Origin: Nocardioides sp. TRM66260-LWL
Lineage (GTDB): Bacteria; Actinomycetota; Actinomycetes; Propionibacteriales; Nocardioidaceae
DNA: 64,000 bases
Assembly (NCBI RefSeq): GCF_020075545.1
Contig: NZ_JAIQZK010000002.1
Span: forward strand, 310,001 to 374,000
Reading direction: 5' to 3'
Shown here in pieces: positions 40,744-49,719 of the stretch; position 1 is the stretch's first letter, and each line of letters starts with the position of its first letter. A model generated the notes under the pieces. It did not search any database, was not told where the DNA came from, and saw nothing but the letters and a program-made list of their open reading frames with translations. Both the position numbers and the translations under genes were made by a program.

Positions 40744-42207
40744 ATGAGCCAGTCCCCGTCCAGCACGCCCCGCGCCACCATCGGCCTCACCGGCCTCGCC
40801 GTCATGGGTCGCAACCTCGCCCGCAACATCGCCGGGCACGGCTTCCCGATCGCGGTGCACAACCGCACGACCGCCAAGACGACCTCGCTGGTCGAGGAGC
40901 ACGGCGAGGACGCGAAGGCCGCCGGCGGCGAGCTGATCGCCTGCGAGACCCTCGAGGACCTCGTCGCCGCGATCGCGACGCCGCGCACGATCATCGTCAT
41001 GGTCAAGGCAGGCGAGGGCACCGACGCCGTGATCGACCAGCTGGCGCCGCTGCTGGACGAGGGCGACGTCGTGGTCGACGCCGGCAACGCCCACATGGCC
41101 GACACCATCCGTCGCGAGCAGGCGCTCTCCGAGCGCGGCCTGCACTTCGTCGGCATGGGCGTCTCGGGCGGCGAGGAGGGCGCGCTCAAGGGCCCCTCGA
41201 TCATGGTCGGCGGATCGGAGCACGCCTACGAGAACCTCGGGCCGATCGTCGAGGCGATCGCCGCGCAGGTCGACGGCACCCCGTGCGCCACGCACGTCGG
41301 TCCCGACGGCGCCGGCCACTTCGTGAAGATGGTCCACAACGGCATCGAGTACGCCGACATGCAGCTGATCGCGGAGTCCTACGACCTCCTGCGCACGGTC
41401 GGCGGGCTGGAGCCGGCGGCGATCGCCGAGGTGTTCCGGGGCTGGAACGACGGCGAGCTGGAGTCGTTCCTCATCGAGATGACGGCCGACGTGCTCAGCC
41501 ACGTCGACGCCGCCACCGACCGGCCGTTCGTCGACGTCGTCGCCGACGCCGCCGAGCAGAAGGGCACCGGGCGCTGGACGGTGCAGATCGCCCTCGACCT
41601 CGGCGTCCCCGTCACCGGCATCGCCGAGGCCACGTTCGCGCGGTCGCTCTCGGGCCACACCGGCCAGCGCGCGAAGGCCCGCGAGGTCTTCGGCAGCGAC
41701 CTCGCCCCGGTCGAGGCCCCGGCGTCGTTCGTCGAGGACGTCGCGGCCGCGCTGTTCGCCTCCAAGGTCGTCGCCTACGCCCAGGGGTTCGACCAGGTGC
41801 GGGCCGGCTCCGAGGAGCACGGCTGGGACATCGACCCGGGCTCCCTGGCCACCATCTGGCGCGGCGGGTGCATCATCCGCGCCCAGTTCCTCGACCGCAT
41901 CAAGGAGGCCTACGAGGCCGACGCCGACCTCGCCTCGCTGCTGGTCGCGCCCTACTTCGCCGACGCCGTGCGCGACGGCCTGGACGCCTGGCGCCGGATC
42001 GTCGTCCTGGCCGCGCAGGCCGGCGTCCCGACGCCGGCGTTCTCCTCCTCGCTCGCCTACTTCGACGGGCTGCGCCGCGACCGGCTGCCGGCCGCGCTGA
42101 TCCAGGCGCTGCGCGACGACTTCGGCGCGCACACCTACCAGCGCGTCGACCGCGAGGGCACCTTCCACACCGACTGGGCCGGCGACCGCGCCGAGCACGA
42201 GGCCTGA
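40744..42207 (+). CDS. gnd: 6-phosphogluconate dehydrogenase, decarboxylating
   Basis: A 487-aa enzyme of the long (NADP-dependent) type. The N-terminal Rossmann motif is GLTGLAVMGRNLARNIAGHG, with NRT at the NADP-binding position; VSGGEEGALKGPSIMVGG, KMVHNGIEYADMQLIAE and the C-terminal YFDGLRRDRLPAALIQALRDDFGAHTY are hallmarks (the last split between substrate site and tail). It oxidises 6-phosphogluconate to ribulose-5-phosphate in the pentose phosphate pathway. ATG 40744 is preferred over an upstream ATG at 40705. A hairpin follows the stop. Confidence 0.95.
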   Translation: MSQSPSSTPRATIGLTGLAVMGRNLARNIAGHGFPIAVHNRTTAKTTSLVEEHGEDAKAAGGELIACETLEDLVAAIATPRTIIVMVKAGEGTDAVIDQLAPLLDEGDVVVDAGNAHMADTIRREQALSERGLHFVGMGVSGGEEGALKGPSIMVGGSEHAYENLGPIVEAIAAQVDGTPCATHVGPDGAGHFVKMVHNGIEYADMQLIAESYDLLRTVGGLEPAAIAEVFRGWNDGELESFLIEMTADVLSHVDAATDRPFVDVVADAAEQKGTGRWTVQIALDLGVPVTGIAEATFARSLSGHTGQRAKAREVFGSDLAPVEAPASFVEDVAAALFASKVVAYAQGFDQVRAGSEEHGWDIDPGSLATIWRGGCIIRAQFLDRIKEAYEADADLASLLVAPYFADAVRDGLDAWRRIVVLAAQAGVPTPAFSSSLAYFDGLRRDRLPAALIQALRDDFGAHTYQRVDREGTFHTDWAGDRAEHEA

Positions 42208-42213
42208 GACGCC

Positions 42214-42251
42214 CGGTCGGCCGGTGCGGTGGACGCCGCGCCGGCCGACCG
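42214..42251 (+). terminator. Terminator-like hairpin after gnd
   Basis: Perfect 11-base stem CGGTCGGCCGG (42214-42224) with 42241-42251; the 16-base interval can itself pair GCGG with CCGC, giving a long interrupted stem. It ends 16 bases before the next ATG, so attenuation or partial read-through into 42267 is possible. Confidence 0.6.
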
Positions 42252-42266
42252 TGGGAGGGTGGGGCC

Positions 42267-42689
42267 ATGACGACGTGGCGCGACGCCGTGCCCCAGCCCG
42301 TGCAGGACGACCTCGACGAGCTGCTCGACGCCGTGCTCACCGCGGCCAAGGAGCAGCTGCGGGTCGAGGGCGCGCTCGGGCCGATCGCCCTGGTGCTCGA
42401 CGACGACGACCGCACGACGCGGCGCACCGTGGAGATCGGCGACGCCGAGGACGGCGAGCAGGTGCTGGCCGCCTTCTGCGCCGAGGTGCGCGCGATCGCC
42501 GCGCTGCGGGCCGTCGCGATCGCCTTCGACGCCGATCTCGACGGCCGCGACGCCATCCAGGTGCTGCTCGAGCACCGCAATCCGAGCGCGCCGGCGCTCG
42601 TGCTCGCCCTGCCGTACCGCCCGCGCGGCGGCGGCCGCTCCTACGGCACGCTGCGCGCCGCGCCCGGGCCGCGGCGCATCTGGACCTGA
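42267..42689 (+). CDS. Hypothetical protein
   Basis: A 140-aa acidic soluble protein without signal or membrane segment. Sequence alternates helices and strands (LLDAVLTAAKEQLRVEGALGPIALVLDDDD), reminiscent of small actinobacterial proteins beside YchJ genes, but no family can be named. Strong ribosome site GGGAGGGTGGGG before the ATG. The YchJ-like gene follows 5 bases after its stop. Confidence 0.6.
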   Translation: MTTWRDAVPQPVQDDLDELLDAVLTAAKEQLRVEGALGPIALVLDDDDRTTRRTVEIGDAEDGEQVLAAFCAEVRAIAALRAVAIAFDADLDGRDAIQVLLEHRNPSAPALVLALPYRPRGGGRSYGTLRAAPGPRRIWT

Positions 42690-42694
42690 CGCCC

Positions 42695-43093
42695 GTGGGC
42701 GCCCCCACCCTGCGGCGCGACTGCCCGTGCGGCGCGGGGCGTCCCTACGACGCCTGCTGCGGGCGGCTGCACCGCGGCGCGGCGCAGGCCGTCACCGCCG
42801 AGGAGCTGATGCGCTCGCGGTACGCCGCGTTCGCGCTGGGCGACGTCGAGCACCTGCTGCGCACGTGGCATCCCCGCACCCGGCCCGACTCCCTCGAGCT
42901 CGACGCCGGCCTCGCCTGGACCGGCCTGAGCGTCGACGACGTCGTGGCCGGCGGCGCCGACGACGCGGAGGGCGAGGTCGCCTTCACCGCGTCGTGGCGC
43001 GACGCGGCCGGACGATCGGGCGCGCTGGTCGAGCGCAGCCGGTTCGCCCGGCGCGCCGGTCGCTGGCTGTACCTCGACGGCGTCCACGACTGA
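42695..43093 (+). CDS. YchJ/UPF0225 family protein
   Basis: A 132-aa protein. The N-terminal SEC-C-like metal motif CPCGAGRPYDACCGRLH carries the Cys residues, followed by TAEELMRSRYAAFALGDVEHLLRTWHP, the hallmark of the YchJ/UPF0225 NTF2-like domain. Function unknown; the Cys cluster likely binds zinc. GTG 42695 starts 5 bases after the previous stop, indicating translational coupling. Convergent with lysE. Confidence 0.82.
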   Translation: MGAPTLRRDCPCGAGRPYDACCGRLHRGAAQAVTAEELMRSRYAAFALGDVEHLLRTWHPRTRPDSLELDAGLAWTGLSVDDVVAGGADDAEGEVAFTASWRDAAGRSGALVERSRFARRAGRWLYLDGVHD

Positions 43094-43112
43094 GCCGGGC
43101 CGGTCGGCGCGC

Positions 43113-43751
43113 TCAGCCGAGCGCGAGCCTCGCGGCGATGCCGACCATCGTCACCGCGATCAGCACCTCGAGCACCTGCCAGGAGCGCGGCCGCGCCAGC
43201 ACCGGGCCGAGCAGGCGCGCGCCGTACCCCAGCCCGGTGAACCACAGGGCGCTGGCCAGCACCGCGCCGACCGCGAACCAGGCCTGGCCCGGCAGTCCGG
43301 GCGTGGCATCGCCGCGGTGGCTGGCGGCGATCGAGCCGAGCAGCAGCACGGTGTCGAGGTAGACGTGCGGGTTGAGCCAGGTGAGCGCCATGGCACGGCC
43401 GACGACCGACCGCGCCGTCCCCTCCCCCGCCTGCGCGGCCTCGAGCGCCTCCGGACGCAGCGCGCGGCGCAGCGACGAGGCCGCGTACCAGAGCAGGAAG
43501 GCGACGCCGAGCCACGTGACGACGTCGATCAGCCAGCCCGCCCGGCTCACGATCGCGCCGATGCCGGCGACGCCCGCGACGATCAGCACCGCGTCCGAGA
43601 GCAGGCAGACGGCCACGACCGCGCCCACGTGCTGGCGCAGCACGCCCTGTCGCAGCACGTAGGCGTTCTGGGCGCCGATGGCCACGATCAGGGAGCCACC
43701 GGTGAGCAGGCCGGCGAGCACGGTGGCGAGGACGGTGGGCACACGGAGCAC
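43113..43751 (-). CDS. lysE: LysE/ArgO-type basic amino acid exporter
   Basis: A 212-aa membrane protein with six predicted segments. The N-terminal GLLTGGSLIVAIGAQNAYVLRQGVLRQH and the central ALTWLNPHVYLDTVLLLGS are the LysE/RhtB signatures specific to lysine/arginine exporters. GTG start. It is divergent from the LysR-type gene at 43842, the standard lysE-lysG arrangement in which the regulator senses intracellular lysine or arginine and switches on export. Confidence 0.92.
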   Translation of the reverse strand: MLRVPTVLATVLAGLLTGGSLIVAIGAQNAYVLRQGVLRQHVGAVVAVCLLSDAVLIVAGVAGIGAIVSRAGWLIDVVTWLGVAFLLWYAASSLRRALRPEALEAAQAGEGTARSVVGRAMALTWLNPHVYLDTVLLLGSIAASHRGDATPGLPGQAWFAVGAVLASALWFTGLGYGARLLGPVLARPRSWQVLEVLIAVTMVGIAARLALG

Positions 43752-43799
43752 GCTAGGGCGCTCGCCATGATGCAGGCCAGCGACACTTCCTGATGCTGC

Positions 43800-43814
43800 T
43801 GAAGCGTTGCTTCA
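43800..43814. promoter_or_regulatory. Candidate LysG operator
   Basis: Palindrome TGAAGC-GTT-GCTTCA between the divergent lysE and lysG starts (43751 and 43842). LysR-type regulators bind such interrupted dyads; position midway fits. Nearby GCGACACTTCCTGATGC may be the second, activation half-site. Confidence 0.5.
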
Positions 43815-43841
43815 GGCGGCGGTCGGTGCTGCACTGGCGCC

Positions 43842-44762
43842 GTGCGGTTCGACCCCGATCACCTCGAGACGCTGGTGGCGATCCTCGACGAGGGCTCCTT
43901 CGACGCCGCCGCGCGGCGTCTGCACCTGACGCCGAGCGCGGTCAGCCAGCGCATCCGCGCCCTCGAGGACGCCGCCGGACGCGTGCTCGTGCGCCGCGGC
44001 TCCCCCGCCACGGCCACCGAGGCCGGCACCGCGCTGGTGCGCCTGGGCCGCGAGCTGCGGCTGCTCGACGCCGAGGCCGCCGCGGTGCTCGCCGCCGACG
44101 CGCACCCGACCGCGCTCGACCTGCCCGTCGCCGTGAACGCCGACTCGCTGGCCACCTGGTTCCGTCCGGTGCTGGGCGCGATCGCGGCGCGGCCCGGCAT
44201 CGCCCTGCGCCTGCAGGTGGCCGACGAGACCGCCTCCGCGCAGCTGCTGCGCCGCGGCGAGGTGCTGGCCGCGGTGACGACGCAGTCCCGGGCCGTGCAG
44301 GGGTGCGCGGTGCGTCCGCTCGGCGTGCAGCGGTACCGCGCGGTCGCCGCCCCAGACCTGCTCGCACGGCACCGCCGCGGCCGCGGGGTCGACTGGGCGC
44401 GGCTGCCCATGGTCGTCTTCGACGAGCTCGACGGCCTGCAGGACCGACTGCTGGCGCGACGCGGGCTCGCGCGTCCGCCCGTCGTGCACCGCATCCCGAG
44501 CACCGCCGACTTCCTCGAGGCGATCTGCGCGGGCCTGGGCTGGGGCATGGTGCCGCTGGCCCACGTCGAGTCCGCCGGTGCGCGGCTGCACGTCCTGCCC
44601 GGTGCCTCGACCCTGGACGTGGCGCTGCACTGGCAGCGGTGGCGGCTGCGCACGCCCGCTCTCGACGCCCTCGACGACGCCGTGCTCGCGGCCGCCACCA
44701 CCGGGCTGCGGCGTCCGCGACGATCCCCGTCCGAGGAGGATCAGGAGCCGGCGAGAGCCTGA
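43842..44762 (+). CDS. lysG: LysG/ArgP-type LysR-family regulator
   Basis: A 306-aa LysR protein. The winged HTH occupies residues ~4-62 (LETLVAILDEGSFDAAARRLHLTPSAVSQRIRALED). The effector domain has the LysG/ArgP features AVNADSLATWF and IPSTADFLEAICAGLGWGMVP. It activates the divergent lysE when basic amino acids accumulate. GTG start. Its last 22 bases overlap the convergent tetR gene. Confidence 0.9.
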   Translation: MRFDPDHLETLVAILDEGSFDAAARRLHLTPSAVSQRIRALEDAAGRVLVRRGSPATATEAGTALVRLGRELRLLDAEAAAVLAADAHPTALDLPVAVNADSLATWFRPVLGAIAARPGIALRLQVADETASAQLLRRGEVLAAVTTQSRAVQGCAVRPLGVQRYRAVAAPDLLARHRRGRGVDWARLPMVVFDELDGLQDRLLARRGLARPPVVHRIPSTADFLEAICAGLGWGMVPLAHVESAGARLHVLPGASTLDVALHWQRWRLRTPALDALDDAVLAAATTGLRRPRRSPSEEDQEPARA

Positions 44763-45496
44763 CGCACCAGGCCGCCGAGCAGGAGGTCGAGGCCGGCGAC
44801 GAACTGCTCGTTGTCGTCGTGGCCGGTGAAGACGTCGACGATCGTGCGGATCCACGGCAGGTCGTCCGCGCTGCCCGGCTCGGCGGCCAGCCAGCCCTCG
44901 ACGACCTCGGCGAGCTGCTCCTCCTGGGGCCGCGTGGGGTCGGCGTGCGCGTCCTGGGCGAGCATCTCGGCGGCCACGCCGGTGACGTAGCCGATGATCG
45001 CGGTGCTGCCGTCGAACTGCTGGCGCGGCGTGAGGCCCATCGCGGCCAGCTGCGCGCCGAGCCGGTCCCAGAACCGCAGCGCCGACGGGCCGCCGGCGCC
45101 CATGACGTGCATCTCGTGGGCCAGCCACGGATGCGGGCGGGTCTGCTCGAACAGGGCGAGCGCCTGGCCCCGGATCCGCGCGAGCGGGACCAGCACCCGG
45201 GCGTCGTCGGTGCCCGCGAGCGCACGCACGACCGCCGACGGCGGCTCGTCGGCGCCCGCCTCGGCGCGGGCGAGCGCCTCGGCGATCATCGCGTCGCAGA
45301 CCAGCGCGAGGAGCTCCTCCTTGCCCGCGACGTGCCAGTAGACGCTGCCGAGGCCGCCGCCGAGCTCGGCCGCGAGCCCGCGCAGCGTGAGCCCCCGGGA
45401 TCCCTCGCGGTCGAGGATCGCGACCGCGGTGCGGACGATCTCGTCGCGGGAGAGCGAGGCGCGGGGCGGTCTGACCGTGCGGGCGGGGCGTGACAC
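44741..45496 (-). CDS. TetR-family repressor (TetR_C type) controlling an MFS exporter
   Basis: A 251-aa regulator. HTH at residues ~16-62 (SRDEIVRTAVAILDREGSRG, LRGLAAELGGGLGSVYWHVAGKEEL); the long C-terminal domain is of the TetR_C class, typical of drug-responsive repressors. GTG start with TAGGGT six bases upstream (leaderless). Divergent from the MFS gene with three copies of a near-palindromic site between them; one copy overlaps the likely -35 of tetR, so autorepression is expected. Confidence 0.9.
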   Translation of the reverse strand: MSRPARTVRPPRASLSRDEIVRTAVAILDREGSRGLTLRGLAAELGGGLGSVYWHVAGKEELLALVCDAMIAEALARAEAGADEPPSAVVRALAGTDDARVLVPLARIRGQALALFEQTRPHPWLAHEMHVMGAGGPSALRFWDRLGAQLAAMGLTPRQQFDGSTAIIGYVTGVAAEMLAQDAHADPTRPQEEQLAEVVEGWLAAEPGSADDLPWIRTIVDVFTGHDDNEQFVAGLDLLLGGLVRQALAGS

Positions 45497-45502
45497 GCGC
45501 TC

Positions 45503-45574
45503 ACCCTACTCGCGCACTTGACATCCTCGAACGCTGTTCTATTCTCGAACAGCGTTCGACTCGAACAGCGTTCG
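45503..45574. promoter_or_regulatory. Divergent tetR/MFS promoter with three operator copies
   Basis: Plus-strand promoter: TTGACA (45518-45523), 16-base spacer, TATTCT (45540-45545). Operators of the form CGAAC-N3-GTTCG: O1 45528-45540 (last base mismatched) fills the spacer, O2 45546-45558 begins right after the -10, O3 45562-45574 follows. O1 and O2 also mirror each other as 12-base arms. Minus-strand tetR -10 is TAGGGT (45508 to 45503). Confidence 0.85.
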
Positions 45575-45596
45575 GGTCCTGATCCGAGGAGTCGCC

Positions 45597-47051
45597 ATGT
45601 CCGTCCCCACCGCCGCCCCCGTCGCGGCGCCGCCCCGTCCTCACACCCTCTGGGCCGCCGCCCCGGCCCTGCTCGCCCTGAGCCTGACGATGCTCGTCGA
45701 GATGATCGACAACTCGGTGCTCAACGTCGCCCTGCCGACGATCGGGGCCGACCTCGGGCTCGGCGCCACCGGCCTCCAGTGGGTCGTCGGCGCCTACTCG
45801 CTGACCTTCGGCGGGCTGCTGCTGATCGGCGGCACCCTCGGCGACGTGCTCGGACGGCGCCGGGTGCTGCTGGCCGGGCTGGTCGGCTTCGGCGCGAGCT
45901 CGCTGCTGGTGCTGCTGGCGAGCGAGGCGTGGGAGCTGATCGCGGTCCGCGCGCTGTGCGGGGCCTTCGCGGCGCTGATCGCCCCGGGCACGATGTCACT
46001 GCTCTTCCGGCTCTTCGACGACGCCGCGCTGCGCGGACGCGCGATCGGCCTGATCGTCACCGTCTCGATGGCCGGGTTCGCGCTCGGCCCGGTGCTGGGC
46101 GGCCTGGCCGTCGAGCACCTGCCCTGGCAGGCGCTCCTGCTGGTCAACGCGCCCGTCGCGGCGATCGCCTGGTGGGGCGTGCGGCGCGGCATCGCCCCCG
46201 ACGACGCCGCCGACCTGCGTCCCGGCTCCCCCGACCTGCCCGGCGCCGCCCTCTCCGTCGTCGCCCTCGCCTCGGGCCTGCTGACGCTCACCGTCGCGGT
46301 CGAGGCCGGCTGGACGTCGCCGTGGACCCCGCTCGTCGCCCTGCTCTCGATCGGCGCCGGCCTGGCGTTCGTCCGCCGCGAGCGCCGCGCCGGCGCGCCG
46401 CTGGTCGACCTCGACCTGCTCGCCCGACCGGCCGTCCGGGGCAGCGCGCTGCTCCAGGCCGCGGTGATGACGGCGATGGTGGGCGTGCTCTTCGCCAGCA
46501 CCCAGCTCTTCCAGCTGGTGTGGCACTGGTCGCCGGTGCGCGCCGGACTCGGCGTGCTGCCGCTGGTGCTCGGCATGCTGCTCGCCGGCCCTCTCTCGGA
46601 CGCCCTCACGGCGCGAGCCGGCCACCGGCGCACCGCGGCCGCGGGCGTCACCGCGACCCTGGTCTCCCTCGGCCTGCTCGCGGCGTCGATGCACGCCTTC
46701 GCCGGCTACGCGCCCGGCCTCGCGCTGCTGGCGGCCGGCATGCGGCTGGTCATGACGACCAGCGCCGTCGCCCTGATCGAGGCGCTCCCCGCGGACCACA
46801 CGTCCTTCGGCTCCGCGCTCAACGACACCGCCCAGGAGCTCGGCAACGCGGTCGGCGTCGCCGTGCTCGGCACCGTGACGGCGGCGATCGTCGGCACCGG
46901 CCGGCTCGCGGACGGCTGGTCGGACGCGGTCGCCGACGAGCTCGTCCGCAGTCAGCGCGTCGGCTTCGCCGTGCTCGCCGGCCTGGTGGCGCTGATCGCC
47001 GCGATCGGCCTGCGGACCCTGACCGACTCCACCAGCACCGAGGAGGGCTGA
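45597..47051 (+). CDS. DHA2-family MFS drug exporter (14 TM)
   Basis: A 484-aa transporter with about 14 hydrophobic segments. Motif C-like VSMAGFALGPVLGG and motif A-like GTLGDVLGRRRVLLAG are visible, and the start LVEMIDNSVLNVALPTIGADLG is the standard DHA2 motif D1. Such proteins export cationic drugs, dyes or antibiotics by proton antiport. Ribosome site GAGGAG before the ATG. It is the target of the divergent TetR repressor. Confidence 0.92.
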   Translation: MSVPTAAPVAAPPRPHTLWAAAPALLALSLTMLVEMIDNSVLNVALPTIGADLGLGATGLQWVVGAYSLTFGGLLLIGGTLGDVLGRRRVLLAGLVGFGASSLLVLLASEAWELIAVRALCGAFAALIAPGTMSLLFRLFDDAALRGRAIGLIVTVSMAGFALGPVLGGLAVEHLPWQALLLVNAPVAAIAWWGVRRGIAPDDAADLRPGSPDLPGAALSVVALASGLLTLTVAVEAGWTSPWTPLVALLSIGAGLAFVRRERRAGAPLVDLDLLARPAVRGSALLQAAVMTAMVGVLFASTQLFQLVWHWSPVRAGLGVLPLVLGMLLAGPLSDALTARAGHRRTAAAGVTATLVSLGLLAASMHAFAGYAPGLALLAAGMRLVMTTSAVALIEALPADHTSFGSALNDTAQELGNAVGVAVLGTVTAAIVGTGRLADGWSDAVADELVRSQRVGFAVLAGLVALIAAIGLRTLTDSTSTEEG

Positions 47052-47076
47052 CCGTCGCGCTCGCGTCGGGTCGACG

Positions 47077-47772
47077 TCAGGCGGCGGTCTCGACCTCGGA
47101 CCCGAGCTCGGCCAGCAGCCACCGGTTGAGGTCGAAGGCGACGCGCACCTCGGCCACCATCCGCTCCCGCTCGGCGAGCGTCACCGGCAGGGCGTCGAGC
47201 CGGGCGCGGTAGGCGTCCTTGTACGGCTTGACCCGCTCGATCTGCGGGAACGCGTAGAACGCGACGCCCCCGCCGCTGGCGCGGTCGAGCCCGTGGTGCC
47301 CCTGCATCAGCCGACCGATGCCCTGCCCGCCGGAGAGGTCTCCCAGGTAGCGGGTGTAGTGGTGGGCGACGTACAGCCCACCCCAGAGGCGGGTCTCCTC
47401 GAGCCGGGCCACGTAGGCGTCCGTCGCGGGCGACCCACCTGCCGGCGCCGCCCCGGCCCGCTGCGACCAGAAGGCCAGGTCGGCGTCGAGCCGCGCGAGT
47501 CGGGCCAGCGCGACGTCGTGCACCGCGGCGACGAACCGGTCGTCGGCCTGCTCCGCGCCGAGCCGCTCGAGCGTCGCGTAGACCGGGCGCAGCCGCGCCA
47601 GGTACGTGGCGTAGCCGGCGGCGCCGAGGCTGCCGTCGACGAGGGCGGCCATGAAGGCCGAGCCCTCGGCCGCCGCGTGGGCGTCGGCCGAGCCCTCCCG
47701 CAACGCGCGGGAGAGCGGGACGGACGACTCGCAGGGCGTCGGCGCAGGACGCGCGGTGGGCGCGGTGGTCAT
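47077..47772 (-). CDS. Heme oxygenase (biliverdin-producing)
   Basis: A 231-aa heme oxygenase, close to the normal length. The proximal heme-ligand His is expected at H32 in SADAHAAAEGSAFM; the signature RYLGDLSGGQ is at 141-150 with the distal Gly residues. The enzyme opens heme to biliverdin, CO and iron, usually for iron acquisition (HmuO type). No heme-uptake genes are adjacent, and no iron-box-like site is evident to me. GGGAGCACC precedes the ATG. Convergent with the MFS gene. Confidence 0.92.
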   Translation of the reverse strand: MTTAPTARPAPTPCESSVPLSRALREGSADAHAAAEGSAFMAALVDGSLGAAGYATYLARLRPVYATLERLGAEQADDRFVAAVHDVALARLARLDADLAFWSQRAGAAPAGGSPATDAYVARLEETRLWGGLYVAHHYTRYLGDLSGGQGIGRLMQGHHGLDRASGGGVAFYAFPQIERVKPYKDAYRARLDALPVTLAERERMVAEVRVAFDLNRWLLAELGSEVETAA

Positions 47773-47834
47773 GGTGCTCCCGAGGTGGCGGGTGGAGCGG
47801 CTGGGACCCACGATGCTCGCACGCGCCGCCTCGC

Positions 47835-49607
47835 TCACTCCAGGCGGGTGTAGACCAGCCGCACGGTGAAGCGCTTCAGGTCGTAGGAACCGGTCTCGGC
47901 GACGACGCGCCACCGGACCCGACCCGTCCGGGTGACGTAGGTCGCGGCTCGCTCTGTAGACCCCGGGTGAGGGCCCAGCGCCGGTTCGAGCACGATGCCC
48001 GGGCCGAAGCCGCCGTACCGCCGGCCGTAGTTGAGGACGGCACTGCTGTTCAGGGCACCCCTGCCGGCGCCGCCGTCGAGCGAGATCATCAGCAGGTCGT
48101 ACCGGACCGCCCGCGGGGCGGTGAGGGCGTGTTCGGTCGTCACCAGTCTCCGCTTGCGGTTGCCGGTGCACCGGCTGGCCGGTCGAAGCCCGACCCCGTT
48201 GCGCCAGACCCGCACCGCACCGACCACCACACTCGAGCAGGAGCCTGCACGTGCCCGGGTCATCGAGCCGAGGGCGCTGACCGTACGGGCGTAGGAGCGC
48301 TGTCGTAGACGCTGGTGCGACACGAAGATGGAACGAGGCCGGGGACGGGTCACGTTGCCGTGGTCGTCGTAGACCGCGGTGTGCAGCGAGTAGCGACCGG
48401 CCGGCAGCGCCTCGAAGTTCAGGCGGCGACCGTTCCACTCGGTGGGGCCGGGGGCACCGGGGTACAGCGTCACCAGGACGCCTCCCCGGCTCACGATCTG
48501 ATGGACCACCGTCGCGCCGGCACGATCGGCGGGATCGACGTGAGTGGTGATCGTCATCGAGTCTCGGTAGCCGTCCTGATACGGGAACACGCTGGTGCTG
48601 CTGAGCACGACCTCGACGTCCTGCGGGGGAACCGCATCGACGTGGAAGGTCACCGGAGTCAGGGAGCCATGCAGCGTCCCGAGATCGGCGTCCTCGAAGG
48701 TCGTCCTGCCGCTGAGGACGTAGGTGCCGCTCTCGCTGATCCGGCTCAGGTCCACGCGTACCCGCGCGGGCCCGCGGATCGGGCGCTGGCGCAGACCCGT
48801 GAAGACTCCGCCGGCGCCCGGGACGACCGATCCCTCGGCGTCGCGCAGGACCAGCTCAGCGTCGAAGGTCCCTTCCAGAGGCGGCAGCTGGAGCGCGACG
48901 TCGATCGGCAGCGCCCCGACATCGCGCCTCGGCAGATCGATCGAGCCGTCGATCGTGCGGCGTACCAGCACGTCGTGCCTGTCATCGTCGAAGGCCCTGC
49001 AGAATCGACGCTCGGCGTCGCACCGCAGAAGACGCAGCGTAAGACGCCCTTCGGGCAGGACTATCGCGGAGGCGCCGTGGCGAGCGACGGGGATGGGGTG
49101 GAACGTCGCGGGGTCCTTCGGCAACCAGGCGTCGACGGCGAGCGTTCCCCCACCGCCGGGGTCGTCGACCGACACCTCGTACGGCCCATCGCCGTCGCGC
49201 ACGATGCTCACGTCGGACCACCTGATCGTCGGCTGCACGTCCGACGGCGACACGGCTGCCCGCCGGATCGGGCCGTCGCAATCATCCACCGCTGCGCAGG
49301 CCTGCACGACGAGGTCGCCGTACGACGACGCGCCCCACGTCTCCAGATCGAGCGTGACGGCTCCGCCGCTGACCGGCACCGGCCCGAAGTCGAGCGGGAG
49401 AGGATTGACGGGGTCGCTGTAGATCCAGGCATGGACAGCGGGCGCATCGGTCGTCACCTGGGCGGTCAGGCGTCCCGGGCCCGGGACGGCGATCTCGCCG
49501 AGGGAGATCCGATACGACGTGTCCGCAGAGCCGGGAGGTGCCAACGGACCCACGAGCAGGAGGCACCCCAGCAGGAGGGCGAGTGGCCTGACGAGTGGCA
49601 TCTGCAT
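47835..49607 (-). CDS. Secreted multidomain beta-rich protein, paralogue 1
   Basis: A 590-aa exported protein: signal peptide (LALLLGCLLLVGPLAPPGSA, about residues 9-29), then a chain of Ig-like or FlgD-like beta domains (GRLTAQVTTDAPAVHAWIYS, LDLETWGASSYGDLVVQACA, FNLE-type Gly-Arg-Tyr turns such as ALPAGRYSLHTAVYDDHGNVTR) and a C-terminal ~150-residue module with RLRQRSYARTVSALGSM and paired Cys, ending FTVRLVYTRLE. It is the most divergent of three tandem paralogues (with 49720 and 51619). No enzymatic motif seen; function unknown, cell-surface or matrix role inferred. GGAG precedes the ATG. Confidence 0.7.
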   Translation of the reverse strand: MQMPLVRPLALLLGCLLLVGPLAPPGSADTSYRISLGEIAVPGPGRLTAQVTTDAPAVHAWIYSDPVNPLPLDFGPVPVSGGAVTLDLETWGASSYGDLVVQACAAVDDCDGPIRRAAVSPSDVQPTIRWSDVSIVRDGDGPYEVSVDDPGGGGTLAVDAWLPKDPATFHPIPVARHGASAIVLPEGRLTLRLLRCDAERRFCRAFDDDRHDVLVRRTIDGSIDLPRRDVGALPIDVALQLPPLEGTFDAELVLRDAEGSVVPGAGGVFTGLRQRPIRGPARVRVDLSRISESGTYVLSGRTTFEDADLGTLHGSLTPVTFHVDAVPPQDVEVVLSSTSVFPYQDGYRDSMTITTHVDPADRAGATVVHQIVSRGGVLVTLYPGAPGPTEWNGRRLNFEALPAGRYSLHTAVYDDHGNVTRPRPRSIFVSHQRLRQRSYARTVSALGSMTRARAGSCSSVVVGAVRVWRNGVGLRPASRCTGNRKRRLVTTEHALTAPRAVRYDLLMISLDGGAGRGALNSSAVLNYGRRYGGFGPGIVLEPALGPHPGSTERAATYVTRTGRVRWRVVAETGSYDLKRFTVRLVYTRLE

Positions 49608-49719
49608 CGGGGGGCTCCGTGACGACGAGCGAGAGGACGGGCGGGGTCTGGCGACGTGCAGCCGACGCCGAGGGCGGCGGACCGGTCGCGCCGTCGGACG
49701 AGGCGCCGGTCCGGACCGG

